From Gammaproteobacteria bacterium (GTDB taxonomy: Bacteria > Pseudomonadota > Gammaproteobacteria > Pseudomonadales > Azotimanducaceae): 64,000 bases of DNA. The notes under the pieces were generated by a model. It did not search any database. It worked only from the letters and a program-made list of their open reading frames with translations, and was not told the DNA's origin. Where the stretch lies: contig JAPOVV010000105.1 in the NCBI GenBank assembly GCA_026707945.1, forward strand, positions 1 to 64,000. The letters are read 5' to 3'. The position numbers and the translations under genes are program-made. This document shows positions 8,209 to 17,251 of the stretch, in pieces. Positions within the stretch are counted from its first letter, which is position 1. Every line of letters begins with the position of its first letter.

Positions 8209-8952
8209 TTAATCAAACTGGGCTGCTTCCCCAGTCATTGGTACAAATCTCACTGGCAGGATTACGCGTCGATCAAGTTTCGTCTCACTCATTTTTTCGA
8301 CAAGCACCAGCTCTTGGTAGCCATCGTAGTCGCCAACTGGCAATACCATCTTGCCACCGATCTTTAATTGTGAGATCAATTCCGGTGGTAGTTTAGGGGC
8401 TACCGCCGTCACCATGATTTTGTCGAACGGCGCTTTTTCCGGCCATCCGAACCAACCATCACCGATACGGACGGAAACGTTTTCGTACCCCAGCCGTTTC
8501 AAACGGCTATCCGCTTCCTTTGCCAATGGCTCAACGATTTCGATCGTATAGACGTCGTAAACAAGCTCACCGAGAATTGCTGCCTGGTATCCCGAGCCCG
8601 TGCCAATTTCCAGTACGCGATCGCGCGATTCCAATGCCAGTACGTGTGTCATCAGCGCAACGATGAATGGCTGAGAAATCGTCTGTCCATGCCCTATTTC
8701 CAGAGGTTGATTCGCAAATGCGAAACGACGCTGCTCATTAGGTACAAATTCAGAACGATCGACCCTACGAAGCGCACTGATGACTGACTGATCAATGGTC
8801 GACACGCCTGTGTAGTCGACGCTGAAGCGCGCCATTGACGAAATCTCACTCAACATCGCTTCAGTTCGATTCGGGTCCGCGTCGTAACACGCGCAGACCC
8901 CTAACGTCAATATGGCTGCGATGTATGGCGCTGAGCGCATTCGTGCTACCAA
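8209..8952 (-). CDS. pcm: Protein-L-isoaspartate O-methyltransferase with N-terminal signal (probable lipoprotein)
   Basis: A 247-residue PCMT-family protein. The signature GHGQTISQP is at 88-96 and the SAM-binding motif I VLEIGTGSGYQ at 113-123, followed by an acidic post-I strand (YTIEIVEP). The family repairs isoaspartyl residues by methylation. Unusually, residues 1-20 form a signal-peptide-like segment (MVARMRSAPYIAAILTLGVC) with Cys20 and Cys22; VCAC could serve as a degenerate lipobox. Most bacterial Pcm proteins are cytoplasmic, but exported members exist. The start overlaps the end of gloB by seven bases, so the two genes are translationally coupled. Confidence 0.85.
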   Translation of the reverse strand: MVARMRSAPYIAAILTLGVCACYDADPNRTEAMLSEISSMARFSVDYTGVSTIDQSVISALRRVDRSEFVPNEQRRFAFANQPLEIGHGQTISQPFIVALMTHVLALESRDRVLEIGTGSGYQAAILGELVYDVYTIEIVEPLAKEADSRLKRLGYENVSVRIGDGWFGWPEKAPFDKIMVTAVAPKLPPELISQLKIGGKMVLPVGDYDGYQELVLVEKMSETKLDRRVILPVRFVPMTGEAAQFD

Positions 8953-9740
8953 CTATTGCGCAATTCACGCAATTTGAGAAACACCTCTCTTGGCGAAGGT
9001 GAATCCGGTAGATCACTAAAGGACTCCTTCAGCTTTGCTATGACAGTTGTACTGTGGAGTCGAAAGAACGTATTGATTTTCTCTTCCTGCTCTAGGTCGG
9101 TAATGAGACTGTTAGCCGGATCGTGGGTCCCTTCCAGTTCTTTGAGCAACGCGCTCGCATTCTCATTGTCAGGTTCCCGATTCAATGTGAATTTGAGGTT
9201 ATTTTCAAGGTAATCGTGGCCCGGGTAAATCTGCGTGTTCTTCGGTAACTTTGCCAATTGTGAAACGAAGGTGTCGTACAGTTCTTCCGGATGGCCACCG
9301 CCGTGACAGTTTCCCGCGCCTGCGTTGAAGAGTGTGTCTCCTGAAAATAGCGCAGGTTGATCCGTATGAGACAGAAGACATATGTGACTCATGGTGTGAC
9401 CGGGGGTATCCAATGCTTCAAGTAAAACGCTTCGACCAACCGATACTGTATCGCCGGCTTGAAGACCAACGTCCATCCCGGGGATTTTTGAAGAAGCTTT
9501 ATGGTGAGCGAGTAACTTAGCACCGGTAGCGTCGATAACTGCTTGATTTCCCCCCGTATGATCGCCATGCTCATGTGTGTTTAAGACTTGCGTGATTTGC
9601 CATCCGCGTTCTTTTGCCGCACTAAGGCACTTCTCATGGTCCAGTGGGTCGATTGCGAGCGCTTCACCTGTTTCTCCACACGCAATCAGATAGTTGAAAT
9701 TACGTAACGCATTTCCAGTCCAGATCTGTTCTACAAGCAC
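8946..9740 (-). CDS. gloB: Hydroxyacylglutathione hydrolase (glyoxalase II)
   Basis: A 264-residue metallo-beta-lactamase-fold enzyme. THEHGDH at 55-61 supplies the first metal ligands, DTPGHTMSHIC and FSGDTLFNAG follow in family order, and YPGHDYLENNLKFTL matches the glyoxalase II hinge into the glutathione-binding C-terminal domain. It hydrolyses S-lactoylglutathione to lactate and glutathione, detoxifying methylglyoxal. The usual GCGR after GDTLFxA is altered (AGAGNCHGG), a modest departure. First gene of a two-gene unit with the exported pcm. A glutathione transferase gene lies 1.4 kb away, consistent with glutathione metabolism in the host. Confidence 0.9.
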   Translation of the reverse strand: MLVEQIWTGNALRNFNYLIACGETGEALAIDPLDHEKCLSAAKERGWQITQVLNTHEHGDHTGGNQAVIDATGAKLLAHHKASSKIPGMDVGLQAGDTVSVGRSVLLEALDTPGHTMSHICLLSHTDQPALFSGDTLFNAGAGNCHGGGHPEELYDTFVSQLAKLPKNTQIYPGHDYLENNLKFTLNREPDNENASALLKELEGTHDPANSLITDLEQEEKINTFFRLHSTTVIAKLKESFSDLPDSPSPREVFLKLRELRNSW

Positions 9741-10021
9741 CGTTTACTCCCTATCACATGTCGTACATCGCAGTTTCGATTTCCACTCAACCCTCGATGC
9801 CGCTGCACTGCGATATCAAAGGCTCTAACAAAGAATATCAAAGCTACGCGGACATCGACCACGGTAGCGTATCGCTTCACATTTTGCACGGGCGTGGTTC
9901 TATTCCCTCAACCGTGGTTGGTAGAATAAAAGTAAGGCGGCAAAACGCTATTTGGCAAGGTGTTTGCCTAAGTTAACTCTAGGCAAGGTCAATCGCGTCG
10001 AGCAGGCACTTATTCCCATGA
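9741..10021. other. Divergent intergenic region between gloB and the acyl-CoA operon
   Basis: This 281-base gap must hold promoters for both flanking transcription units. I see a short hairpin GGCAA/TTGCC near 9954-9968 but no clear promoter boxes and no coding region with family resemblance. Confidence 0.4.
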
Positions 10022-11134
10022 ATGGCATTGGACACAACCATGAGCAATCTACCTGAATCTGTATTGATCCTCGATGATACGATGCGGGAAGGCCTTCAGA
10101 TAGAAAGCCCGGACATCCCAGTTTCAGAGAAACTTCGCCTGTTAAACGCCATAAGCGAGATGGGATCGAAGACGATCTCGATTGGCTCGTTCGCTCATCC
10201 CAAATGGACCCCTTCGATGGCATGCATCGATGAAATTGCCGAACAGTTTGAACCAAAGCCAGGTATCAAGTACACCGCCGCAGTCTTCAATAAGAGAGGC
10301 TTCGAACGAGCTGATGCCTACTACCCGAAGGTTGATGTTCGCGGACGCAGCTTTGGGTCACATGTCGAATTGTGTGACACCTTCGCTCGGCGAAACTACA
10401 ACCGAACGAAAGGTGAACAAATGGCAGGCGTTGCAGGCGCCGTTGAAAATGCTCGAAGAGCCGGTGCTGAGCAGGGCTCTGTCGCACTTGGCAATCCGTT
10501 TGGATCGAATTTTGAGGGACCGTTTTCCCTCGCCCAGCGTATGGAGCTCTTGGACTTCATGGTAGAGCAATGGCACAACGGTGGACTAACAGTCAAGCGA
10601 GTCTCATTCCTAGACGCGATGGGCTGGAACATGCCGCATACGACCGCGGAATTCATCCAGGCGATTCGCGACAAGTATCCCGAAATCGAAGATTTCCACA
10701 TGCACTTGCACAACACGCGAGGAGCGACCATCGCGAGTTACTATGAAGCGCTGACGCTAGGCGCTCGTGAATTCGACACGTCGCTCGGCGGGATGGGTGG
10801 ATGTCCCTATTGTGGTAATGGTCGATCGGCAGGACACGTCCCAACCGAAGACATGGTGCATATGTGCCATCAGATGGGAATCGAAACAGGCTATGACCTT
10901 GATAAAGTCATCGAGGCTGCATGCATCGCAGAGGAAGTGGTTGGTCATTCGCTTTGGGGTCACGTCTCCAAGGCAGGACCACTACCGTCAACGGAAGAGG
11001 TTTATCCTGCTGATATGCCATTCGTAGAGACGCTTGACGAAGCGGCACACTTCCGTAAAGGTTCATCGGTCTACGAAGGTCAGATTTCTCCTTGGCGAGA
11101 AGGCGACGCACTGACACGACCTAGTGCTGCATAA
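10022..11134 (+). CDS. HMG-CoA-lyase-like DRE-TIM metallolyase
   Basis: A 370-residue protein; the ATG at 10040 is an alternative start. The DRE-TIM metal and substrate motif is DTMREGLQ at 19-26, HMHLHN at 226-231 provides metal-binding histidines, and GGMGGCPY at 256-263 carries the Cys expected in HMG-CoA lyases. The family cleaves 3-hydroxy-3-methylglutaryl-CoA or analogues to acetyl-CoA and a keto acid. Human/bacterial HMG-CoA lyases are near 300 residues; the extra length is at the C-terminus. It heads an operon with a GST, both carboxylase subunits and a hydratase, so a leucine- or terpenoid-type pathway is likely, with the true substrate unknown. Confidence 0.8.
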   Translation: MALDTTMSNLPESVLILDDTMREGLQIESPDIPVSEKLRLLNAISEMGSKTISIGSFAHPKWTPSMACIDEIAEQFEPKPGIKYTAAVFNKRGFERADAYYPKVDVRGRSFGSHVELCDTFARRNYNRTKGEQMAGVAGAVENARRAGAEQGSVALGNPFGSNFEGPFSLAQRMELLDFMVEQWHNGGLTVKRVSFLDAMGWNMPHTTAEFIQAIRDKYPEIEDFHMHLHNTRGATIASYYEALTLGAREFDTSLGGMGGCPYCGNGRSAGHVPTEDMVHMCHQMGIETGYDLDKVIEAACIAEEVVGHSLWGHVSKAGPLPSTEEVYPADMPFVETLDEAAHFRKGSSVYEGQISPWREGDALTRPSAA

Positions 11135-11146
11135 CGCCGCTTCAAC

Positions 11147-11752
11147 TTGAAGCTCTATCACTGCAAGCGGGCGCGATCTATGCGCCCGCTTTGGACTTTA
11201 GAAGAAATGGGACTTGACTACGAGCTCGAGTCCTTACCGTTTCCGCCTCGGTATCTGGCCCGCGAGTATTTAGAAGTAAATCCGCTAGGCACGGTTCCTT
11301 GCCTCGTTGATGGAGAGGTCAATATGACGGAGTCCGCCGGCATATGTCAGTACCTTGTCGAAAAATATGGTCCGACCGATCTCGGTCTGACCTCAGATCA
11401 TCCCGACTACCCTCAGTATCTAAATTGGTTGCATCGCAGTGACGCGACACTTACATTCCCGCAGACTTTAGTTCTTAGATATACACAGCTTGAACCGGAA
11501 GATAAACGCAATCCACAAGTCGCGAGCGACTACCGTAAGTGGTTTGTAGGACGCATGCGAAGCGTCGAAAGCGCATTGTCGGATCGAGACTATCTCGTTG
11601 CCGATCGATTCACGATTGCCGACATTTGCATCGCATACGCGCTTGTCCTCGCCAATTCACTCGACATCAGCGAAGCATTTACACCGAAAGTTCAAGACTA
11701 CTGGCAACGCATGAACGAACGACCCGCGTTTCAACGCGCTTACGATCTATGA
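11147..11752 (+). CDS. Glutathione S-transferase family protein
   Basis: A 201-residue protein starting at TTG, 12 bases after the lyase stop. The N-terminal thioredoxin-like domain runs KLYHCKRARSMRPLWTLEEMGLDYE, followed by the cis-Pro stretch GTVPCLVDGEVNMTESAGICQYL (about 46-68) that binds the glutathione gamma-glutamyl group. The C-terminal helical domain includes RDYLVADRFTIADICIAYAL. The family conjugates glutathione to electrophiles, isomerises or dehalogenates. Being inside an acyl-CoA carboxylase operon is unusual; it may handle a reactive unsaturated intermediate (inference). Confidence 0.88.
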   Translation: MKLYHCKRARSMRPLWTLEEMGLDYELESLPFPPRYLAREYLEVNPLGTVPCLVDGEVNMTESAGICQYLVEKYGPTDLGLTSDHPDYPQYLNWLHRSDATLTFPQTLVLRYTQLEPEDKRNPQVASDYRKWFVGRMRSVESALSDRDYLVADRFTIADICIAYALVLANSLDISEAFTPKVQDYWQRMNERPAFQRAYDL

Positions 11753-11765
11753 CGAAGGAGAATCC

Positions 11766-13439
11766 ATGGCGGTTCTGACATCCTCGCTCGATACTCGATC
11801 GAACGCTTATGCCGAGAATCGAGAGCAAATGCTTGAAAAACTTGCGTATCTGGACGAGCAGTACACCGAAGCGGCAAAGGGCGGTGGTAAGGAAGCCATG
11901 GATCGATTGGCTTCTAGAGGCAAGATGCCAATAAGAGAACGAATCGCGTGGGTGTTGGATCGCGATTCACCTTTCCTGGAGGTGAGTCCACTAGCAGCGT
12001 GGCGCTCGCACTACGCGGTCGGTTCCGGTTTTGTCGTAGGAATTGGAGTTATAGAAGACGTTGAGTGCGTGATTCTCGGGCATGATCCGTCTGTGCGCGC
12101 TGGCGCGTTCAATAGTTTCAATTCGAAAAAGCTCATGCGTGGTCTCGAAATAGCACGGGAAAATCGCATGCCGTACGTGCAATTCGTCGAGTCAGCAGGA
12201 GCGGATCTACGCGGCGGAGGTGGGGGAAGTGGCGGTGGCCGAGGCGGCGAACCCGTGGATCCCAAACAAGCATTGATCAATAGCATGCTTGGCGAAACCG
12301 GGCATTTCGCGGAATCGGGCCGTCTGTTTTACGAGATCATCGAGCTGTCAAAAATGCGCATTCCAACCGTGTCAGTCGTGTTTGGCGCTTCGACTGCCGG
12401 TGGTGCATATCAACCTGGCATGAGCGACTACAACATCTTCGTTAAAAATCAGGCAATGGTCGCGCTTGGCAGTCCGCCACTAGTCAAAATGGCAACAGGC
12501 GAGGACGCGGACCCAGAAAGACTGGGGGGCGCGGATATGCACACTGCCATCTCAGGTCTCGGCGACTATATCGCCGCCGATGAGATGGATGGCATACGCC
12601 TCTGTCGCGAAGTATTACGCCACTTGAATTGGCGAAAACACGGACCGGGTCCTTCCCTCCCTAGCGATCCACCAGTCCATGACCAAGAAGAACTGCTAGG
12701 CATCGTTAACGAAAACTTGACCATTCCATTCGATATTCGAGAAGTTATCGCGCGGATTGTGGATGGTTCCCGATTTGAGGAGTTCAAGCCACGCTATGGA
12801 CCCACTCTGGTAACGGGCTGGGCATCCGTGCACGGTTATCCGGTTGGCATTCTTGGAAACAACGGTCCGTTGTTGTCTCAATCTTCCGAGAAAGCATCAC
12901 AGTTTATTCAGCTATGTAACCAAATCGATGTTCCTCTGTTGTTCCTGCACAACATCACAGGATTCATCGTAGGGTCCGATTTCGAAGCCGACGGCATCAC
13001 CAAGAACGGATCAAAAATGATCAATGCGGTAACTAACTCAACGGTCCCGCACATTACCGTCATTGTTGGCGCATCGTACGGGGCAGGTAACTACGGTATG
13101 AGCGGACGGGCGTATGGAACACGATTTACTTACACCTGGCCTACTGCGAAGATCGCCGTCATGGGACCGAAACAACAAGCAGGTGTCATGACCATCGTGC
13201 AACGCGCCGCTGCTGAGCGACGCGGACTGGAGTTCGACGAATCAGCGAACGACCAACGCGTCGCTTCCGTTGAAATGTCGCTCGAAGAAAGATCGAAAGG
13301 CTTATTCGCGAGTTCCCGTGTAACGGACGACGGCATGATCGACCCACGGGACACGCGTGACGTGATTGGATTTTCATTGTCAGCCTGTCACAACAAAGAA
13401 GTGAAAGGTACGAAGGAGTTCGGAACATGGCGGATGTAG
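11766..13439 (+). CDS. Acyl-CoA carboxylase, carboxyltransferase (beta) subunit
   Basis: A 557-residue member of the propionyl/methylcrotonyl-CoA carboxylase beta family with AAGGAG before the ATG. Two crotonase-fold halves are visible: GASTAGGAYQPGMSD in the first and GASYGAGNYGMSGRAY in the second, both of which position the acyl-CoA and biotin carbonyls. A glycine run, LRGGGGGSGGGRGG, at about 149-161 replaces the shorter loop expected there. The segment ESGRLFYEIIELSKMRIP also departs from the FYNQARMSA stretch typical of methylcrotonyl-CoA carboxylase, so I do not assign mccB. Overlaps the alpha-subunit gene by 13 bases. Confidence 0.88.
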   Translation: MAVLTSSLDTRSNAYAENREQMLEKLAYLDEQYTEAAKGGGKEAMDRLASRGKMPIRERIAWVLDRDSPFLEVSPLAAWRSHYAVGSGFVVGIGVIEDVECVILGHDPSVRAGAFNSFNSKKLMRGLEIARENRMPYVQFVESAGADLRGGGGGSGGGRGGEPVDPKQALINSMLGETGHFAESGRLFYEIIELSKMRIPTVSVVFGASTAGGAYQPGMSDYNIFVKNQAMVALGSPPLVKMATGEDADPERLGGADMHTAISGLGDYIAADEMDGIRLCREVLRHLNWRKHGPGPSLPSDPPVHDQEELLGIVNENLTIPFDIREVIARIVDGSRFEEFKPRYGPTLVTGWASVHGYPVGILGNNGPLLSQSSEKASQFIQLCNQIDVPLLFLHNITGFIVGSDFEADGITKNGSKMINAVTNSTVPHITVIVGASYGAGNYGMSGRAYGTRFTYTWPTAKIAVMGPKQQAGVMTIVQRAAAERRGLEFDESANDQRVASVEMSLEERSKGLFASSRVTDDGMIDPRDTRDVIGFSLSACHNKEVKGTKEFGTWRM

Positions 13440-15406
13440 CCATCAAACCCATTTCGCGGATCTTGGTCGCAAACCGTGGCGAGATCGCATGTCGGGTTTT
13501 TCGAACGGCCAAAGACATGGGTATTTCGACCGTCGCGATCTATGCGGACGGAGATGCGGATGCACCGTTCGTGCGTGATGCCGATCTTGCGATTGCGCTT
13601 CACGGCACGACTTCGGCACAAACCTATCTGGATATCGACAAAGTTCTTGCGGCATGCAAGGCTTCTAACGCGGACGCGGTCCATCCTGGTTACGGATTTT
13701 TATCGGAAAACGCACAATTTGCAGAAGCCGTCGAAGCAATGGGACTTACTTGGATTGGACCACCGGTTGCCGCAATCAAACAGATGGGAGACAAACTCGC
13801 CGCGAAAGCTCTCATGACGGATGCCAACGTACCTACGCTCCCTGCGCAGGAGGTTTCTGATAACACCGACCTCGTGAAAGCCGCCGAAGAGATCGGTTAT
13901 CCGGTGCTCGTAAAGGCGTCAGCAGGCGGTGGTGGACGTGGTATGCGAATCGTCGAAGACCCGTCAGGTCTCGAAGACGCGGTTGCAGGTGCTCGTCGTG
14001 AAGCGGGTGCATCTTTCGGTGACGATACGATATTCTTCGAACGGTGGTTGACTTCGTCGCGTCACGTTGAAATGCAAATCATGGGTGACCTGCATGGAAA
14101 TGCGGTGCACATGTTCGAACGTGAATGCTCAATCCAACGTCGACATCAGAAGATCATTGAAGAAGCGCCTTCATCAGCCGTTTCCGAAGACCTACGCGAG
14201 CGTATGGGATCAGCGGCGCTCGCAGCAGCTCAACAGCTCGGTTACACGTCTGCAGGTACCGTCGAGTTCTTGGTTAGCGGCGAAGAGTTCTGGTTTCTTG
14301 AGGTCAACACACGACTCCAGGTCGAGCATCCGGTGACCGAGGAAATAACCGGGATCGACTTAGTCAGAGAGCAAATTCGCATCGCGGAAGGCGAACCGCT
14401 AGGCTATGAGCAAGGTGACTTGACGATCAACGGTCATTCGATTGAAGCGCGCGTGTACGCTGAAAACCCCGTTAACAATTTCTTGCCCTCTCCAGGAACC
14501 ATCGACATCTGGGTACCCTCCTCTCGCGTACGTGTGGACTCGGGCGTCGAGTCTGGTAGCGAGGTCAGCATTTATTTCGACCCCTTGATTGCGAAAGTAA
14601 TTAGCCACGCCCCGACGCGTCGAGAAGCCGCAGCCAAGCTAGCGAGAGGTTTAGAAACAACGCAACTTCACGGTATCGCCAATAACCGCGATTTTCTTGT
14701 GGCGGTATTACGTACACCGGAGTTTCTTGCCGGCGATACGACAACGGATTTCATTGAGCGAGTCGACCCTGCGCGTGCACGAGAAGCCACTGAGGAAGAA
14801 TTGATCGACGTCGCTGTCGCCGTGTCTTTATTCTCGCAAAACCAACGCCGCGAGGAAGCACGAGTGTTGACGTATATACAGTCGGGCTGGCGGAATTCAC
14901 TGATGCCGCCTGAACGGGTTCGATACACGTACGGCGATTCCGAAATCAATGTTGAATACCGCTCCCAACGGGACGCAAATTTCGCCGTCGACGTTAACGG
15001 TCATTCCATGAATGCACTCGTGAGGCACGCAGACGACGCTGCCATCGATCTCGTCATCGACGGGCGCAGAATGATGTTCCAAATGCGAGCAAACGGTGCG
15101 GTCTGGCAAACCCATGGTCCCGCCGGCGATCTGCAAATTGAAGAGTTACCTCGCTTCGTTGTTCCAGACGAGGCAGAACTATCCGGCGGTTTGGTTGCAC
15201 CGATGCCAGGGAAGGTACTCGCAACTGCAGTTACAGAAGGCGAAGAGGTCGAAGCGGGTCAACTGCTCGTCGTGCTCGAAGCAATGAAAATGGAGCACCG
15301 CATCGTCGCCCCAGCAGCAGGAACCGTGACCAAGATTCATATCGAAGTCGGCGAGCAAGTCGAAAAGGACGTCGTACTAGTCGATCTGGAAGAAACCGAG
15401 ACATAA
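13427..15406 (+). CDS. Acyl-CoA carboxylase, biotin carboxylase/carrier (alpha) subunit
   Basis: A 659-residue protein with GGAG before its ATG inside the beta gene. Domains in order: biotin carboxylase N-terminal (ILVANRGEIACRVFRTAKDM), ATP-grasp with KASAGGGGRGMR, the carboxylase signature ECSIQRRHQKIIEEAP and EVNTRLQVEHPVTE, the C-terminal domain, then a carrier domain with EAMKMEH whose Lys621 is the biotinylation site. It carboxylates biotin with ATP and bicarbonate and passes CO2 to the beta subunit. Length suits methylcrotonyl-, geranyl- or propionyl-type carboxylases. The neighbouring lyase and hydratase favour a branched 3-methylcrotonyl-type substrate. Confidence 0.92.
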   Translation: MADVAIKPISRILVANRGEIACRVFRTAKDMGISTVAIYADGDADAPFVRDADLAIALHGTTSAQTYLDIDKVLAACKASNADAVHPGYGFLSENAQFAEAVEAMGLTWIGPPVAAIKQMGDKLAAKALMTDANVPTLPAQEVSDNTDLVKAAEEIGYPVLVKASAGGGGRGMRIVEDPSGLEDAVAGARREAGASFGDDTIFFERWLTSSRHVEMQIMGDLHGNAVHMFERECSIQRRHQKIIEEAPSSAVSEDLRERMGSAALAAAQQLGYTSAGTVEFLVSGEEFWFLEVNTRLQVEHPVTEEITGIDLVREQIRIAEGEPLGYEQGDLTINGHSIEARVYAENPVNNFLPSPGTIDIWVPSSRVRVDSGVESGSEVSIYFDPLIAKVISHAPTRREAAAKLARGLETTQLHGIANNRDFLVAVLRTPEFLAGDTTTDFIERVDPARAREATEEELIDVAVAVSLFSQNQRREEARVLTYIQSGWRNSLMPPERVRYTYGDSEINVEYRSQRDANFAVDVNGHSMNALVRHADDAAIDLVIDGRRMMFQMRANGAVWQTHGPAGDLQIEELPRFVVPDEAELSGGLVAPMPGKVLATAVTEGEEVEAGQLLVVLEAMKMEHRIVAPAAGTVTKIHIEVGEQVEKDVVLVDLEETET

Positions 15407-15420
15407 CGAGGAGAAGATTG

Positions 15421-16197
15421 ATGGCAAGCACCGAAGCTACGCTTTATGACGTCGACAATGGCGCTGCGTGGATCACACTCAATCGACCAGAAAACCGTAA
15501 TGCACTCTCAGCTGTATTGGTCAGTGAGATGTACGAGCATCTTGGCGTCGCGAACGACGATCCAGATGTACGATGCATTGTGATCACCGGTACCGATCCC
15601 GCATTTTGCGCGGGGGCAGATTTGAAGAGTCCACCAGGTGGCTCGATTGAAGGGCGTCGTTCCGTTCCCTACCCTGATGTTCTTACGCGAATCCAAGATA
15701 GCGATAAACCGGTCATAGCAGCGGTAAATGGCGCGGCGTTCGCGGGTGGATTAGGTCTGGTCGGCGCGGCGGATATCGTGGTCGCTCGGGAAGACGTTCA
15801 GTTCAGTTTCAGCGAAGTACGGATCGGCGTGATCCCCGCCGTCATCTCCGTTGTATGTATTCCCAAATTAGGTACGCACCACGCAATGAAGCTCTTTCTT
15901 ACGGGCGAACGCTTTACCGGGGCTCAAGCGGTTGAAATGGGGTTTGCGCATCGAGCCGTACCGGGTGATGAACTTCGTGCTGCCGTCCAGGAAGAGATCG
16001 ATATGATCAACCAAGGCGGTCCAAACGCGGTCGTCGAGTGTAAGAAGCTAGTTCGTGCAGTACCGAAGTGGGATCGCGAGGAAGCATTTGCAAAGACTGC
16101 TGAGTGGAGCGGTCGCATGTTCCGCTCAGACGAAGGTGCCGAAGGCATGGCGGCGTTCCGCGAGAAGCGCAAGGCTTCCTGGATTCCTCAAGATTAG
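15421..16197 (+). CDS. Enoyl-CoA hydratase/isomerase family protein
   Basis: A 258-residue crotonase. AGGAG lies seven bases before the ATG at 15421. The CoA-binding oxyanion loops are ITGTDPAFCAGADLKSP and AAVNGAAFAGGLGLVGAADIV. The strand FSFSEVRIGVIPA keeps a Glu at the first catalytic position, while the following VISVVCIPK departs from the usual GGTQRL. In context it would hydrate the glutaconyl-CoA type product of the carboxylase before lyase cleavage (the role of LiuC/AtuE in leucine/terpenoid catabolism), which is inference. Last gene of the operon, followed by a terminator. Confidence 0.88.
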   Translation: MASTEATLYDVDNGAAWITLNRPENRNALSAVLVSEMYEHLGVANDDPDVRCIVITGTDPAFCAGADLKSPPGGSIEGRRSVPYPDVLTRIQDSDKPVIAAVNGAAFAGGLGLVGAADIVVAREDVQFSFSEVRIGVIPAVISVVCIPKLGTHHAMKLFLTGERFTGAQAVEMGFAHRAVPGDELRAAVQEEIDMINQGGPNAVVECKKLVRAVPKWDREEAFAKTAEWSGRMFRSDEGAEGMAAFREKRKASWIPQD

Positions 16198-16235
16198 CTA
16201 GTCACGAAATTCTGTACTAGCGACGCTAAAAACAA

Positions 16236-16268
16236 AAAGGGAGCGTCCTGTAGCAGAAAGCTCCCTTT
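16236..16268. terminator. Bidirectional intrinsic terminator
   Basis: AAAGGGAGC (16236-16244) pairs perfectly with GCTCCCTTT (16260-16268) around a 15-base loop. An A-run precedes and a T-rich stretch follows, so it can act for both the hydratase operon and the convergent LLM gene. Confidence 0.85.
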
Positions 16269-16283
16269 CTTATAGACAAGCGT

Positions 16284-17192
16284 CTAGTCGAACGCTGGGA
16301 AGATTTCTTCGTTGAGTTCGGCGTAAATGTCAGGACGTTGCAGAATCGACTGCAACATGAACTCTTCTGATCCTGCATCGATGTAATCTGCACAGCGATC
16401 AATCACGTATTGTGGTGACCCGATCATCAAATGGTCGCGACCGCCGCGGAGTTGCTTTGCCTTCTCTTCGTCACGCTCGATTCGCATCGGAACATGCGCG
16501 GACATTTTTATTTCAGAAGGATCTCTTCCGACTACCTCGCAGTGCTTGTGAAGCACCTCTTTCTTATGCCGTATGTCATTCGGACTGACACCTACCAAAT
16601 TACAGATGTCGGCATACTTCGCGGCCGTACGGAGCGTGCGTTTTTCACCGTTCCCACCGACCATGATTGGAATTGGGGTTTGTACGCCTTTAGGAGCAAA
16701 CGGCGCCGACTTCAATTGGTAGTACTTCCCGTTGTAGTCAAACATGCCGTCATTGGTGAATAGCTTCTTGACGAGTTCACAGGCCTCTTCAAGTCGATCT
16801 GAACGCTCTCGTATCGAAGGGAATTCCCAGCCATACGCTTCGTGCTCACGAATATTCCATCCAGCACCAATGCAATATTGCGCGCGCCCATTCGAAATCA
16901 TGTCCATCGTCGCAACCATCTTCGCCATCAAGGCTGGATTGCGATAGGTATTCCCAGCGACCAATACCCCCAATTTCAAGCGCGTCGTCACGGCGGCAGC
17001 GGCCGCCATTAATGTAATGCCTTCCAATGTGTCGATCGTATCGGACTCTCTAACTTCGGCTGTATGGCTCCAAGGTGGTACGAAATGATCATAGAAATAG
17101 ACGCTCTCCCACCGTCCTTGTTCCATAGTATCAAGGACAGCGACGATCTCCTGCCAGGATGTTGCCTGGTTATACAATTGTGATGAAAACAC
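16284..17192 (-). CDS. LLM class flavin/F420-dependent oxidoreductase
   Basis: About 302 residues from a GTG at 17192, chosen because AAGGAG lies seven bases upstream; the frame is open a further 21 bases. VYFYDHFVPPW, LGVLVAGNTYRNPALMAKMVATMDMISNGRAQYCIGAGW and HEAYGWEFPSIRERSDRLEEACEL are typical of the LLM F420-type group. PIMVGGNGEKRTLRTAAKYADICN is the cofactor-phosphate loop. It closely resembles the gene at 41925-42845, indicating paralogy. Divergent from the nitronate monooxygenase gene at 17252 with only 59 bases between starts. Confidence 0.85.
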   Translation of the reverse strand: MFSSQLYNQATSWQEIVAVLDTMEQGRWESVYFYDHFVPPWSHTAEVRESDTIDTLEGITLMAAAAAVTTRLKLGVLVAGNTYRNPALMAKMVATMDMISNGRAQYCIGAGWNIREHEAYGWEFPSIRERSDRLEEACELVKKLFTNDGMFDYNGKYYQLKSAPFAPKGVQTPIPIMVGGNGEKRTLRTAAKYADICNLVGVSPNDIRHKKEVLHKHCEVVGRDPSEIKMSAHVPMRIERDEEKAKQLRGGRDHLMIGSPQYVIDRCADYIDAGSEEFMLQSILQRPDIYAELNEEIFPAFD

Positions 17193-17251
17193 GTTTTTCT
17201 CCTTACGAATCACTTAAAAGAATAATCGATTAGCTTTTGTCGGAGTCTTAA

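Noticed and set aside
10022-16197. Direct assignment as the leucine liu operon (mccA/mccB/liuE)
   Set aside because: The beta subunit departs from methylcrotonyl-specific segments, the acyl-CoA dehydrogenase is missing and a GST is inserted; symbols were withheld.
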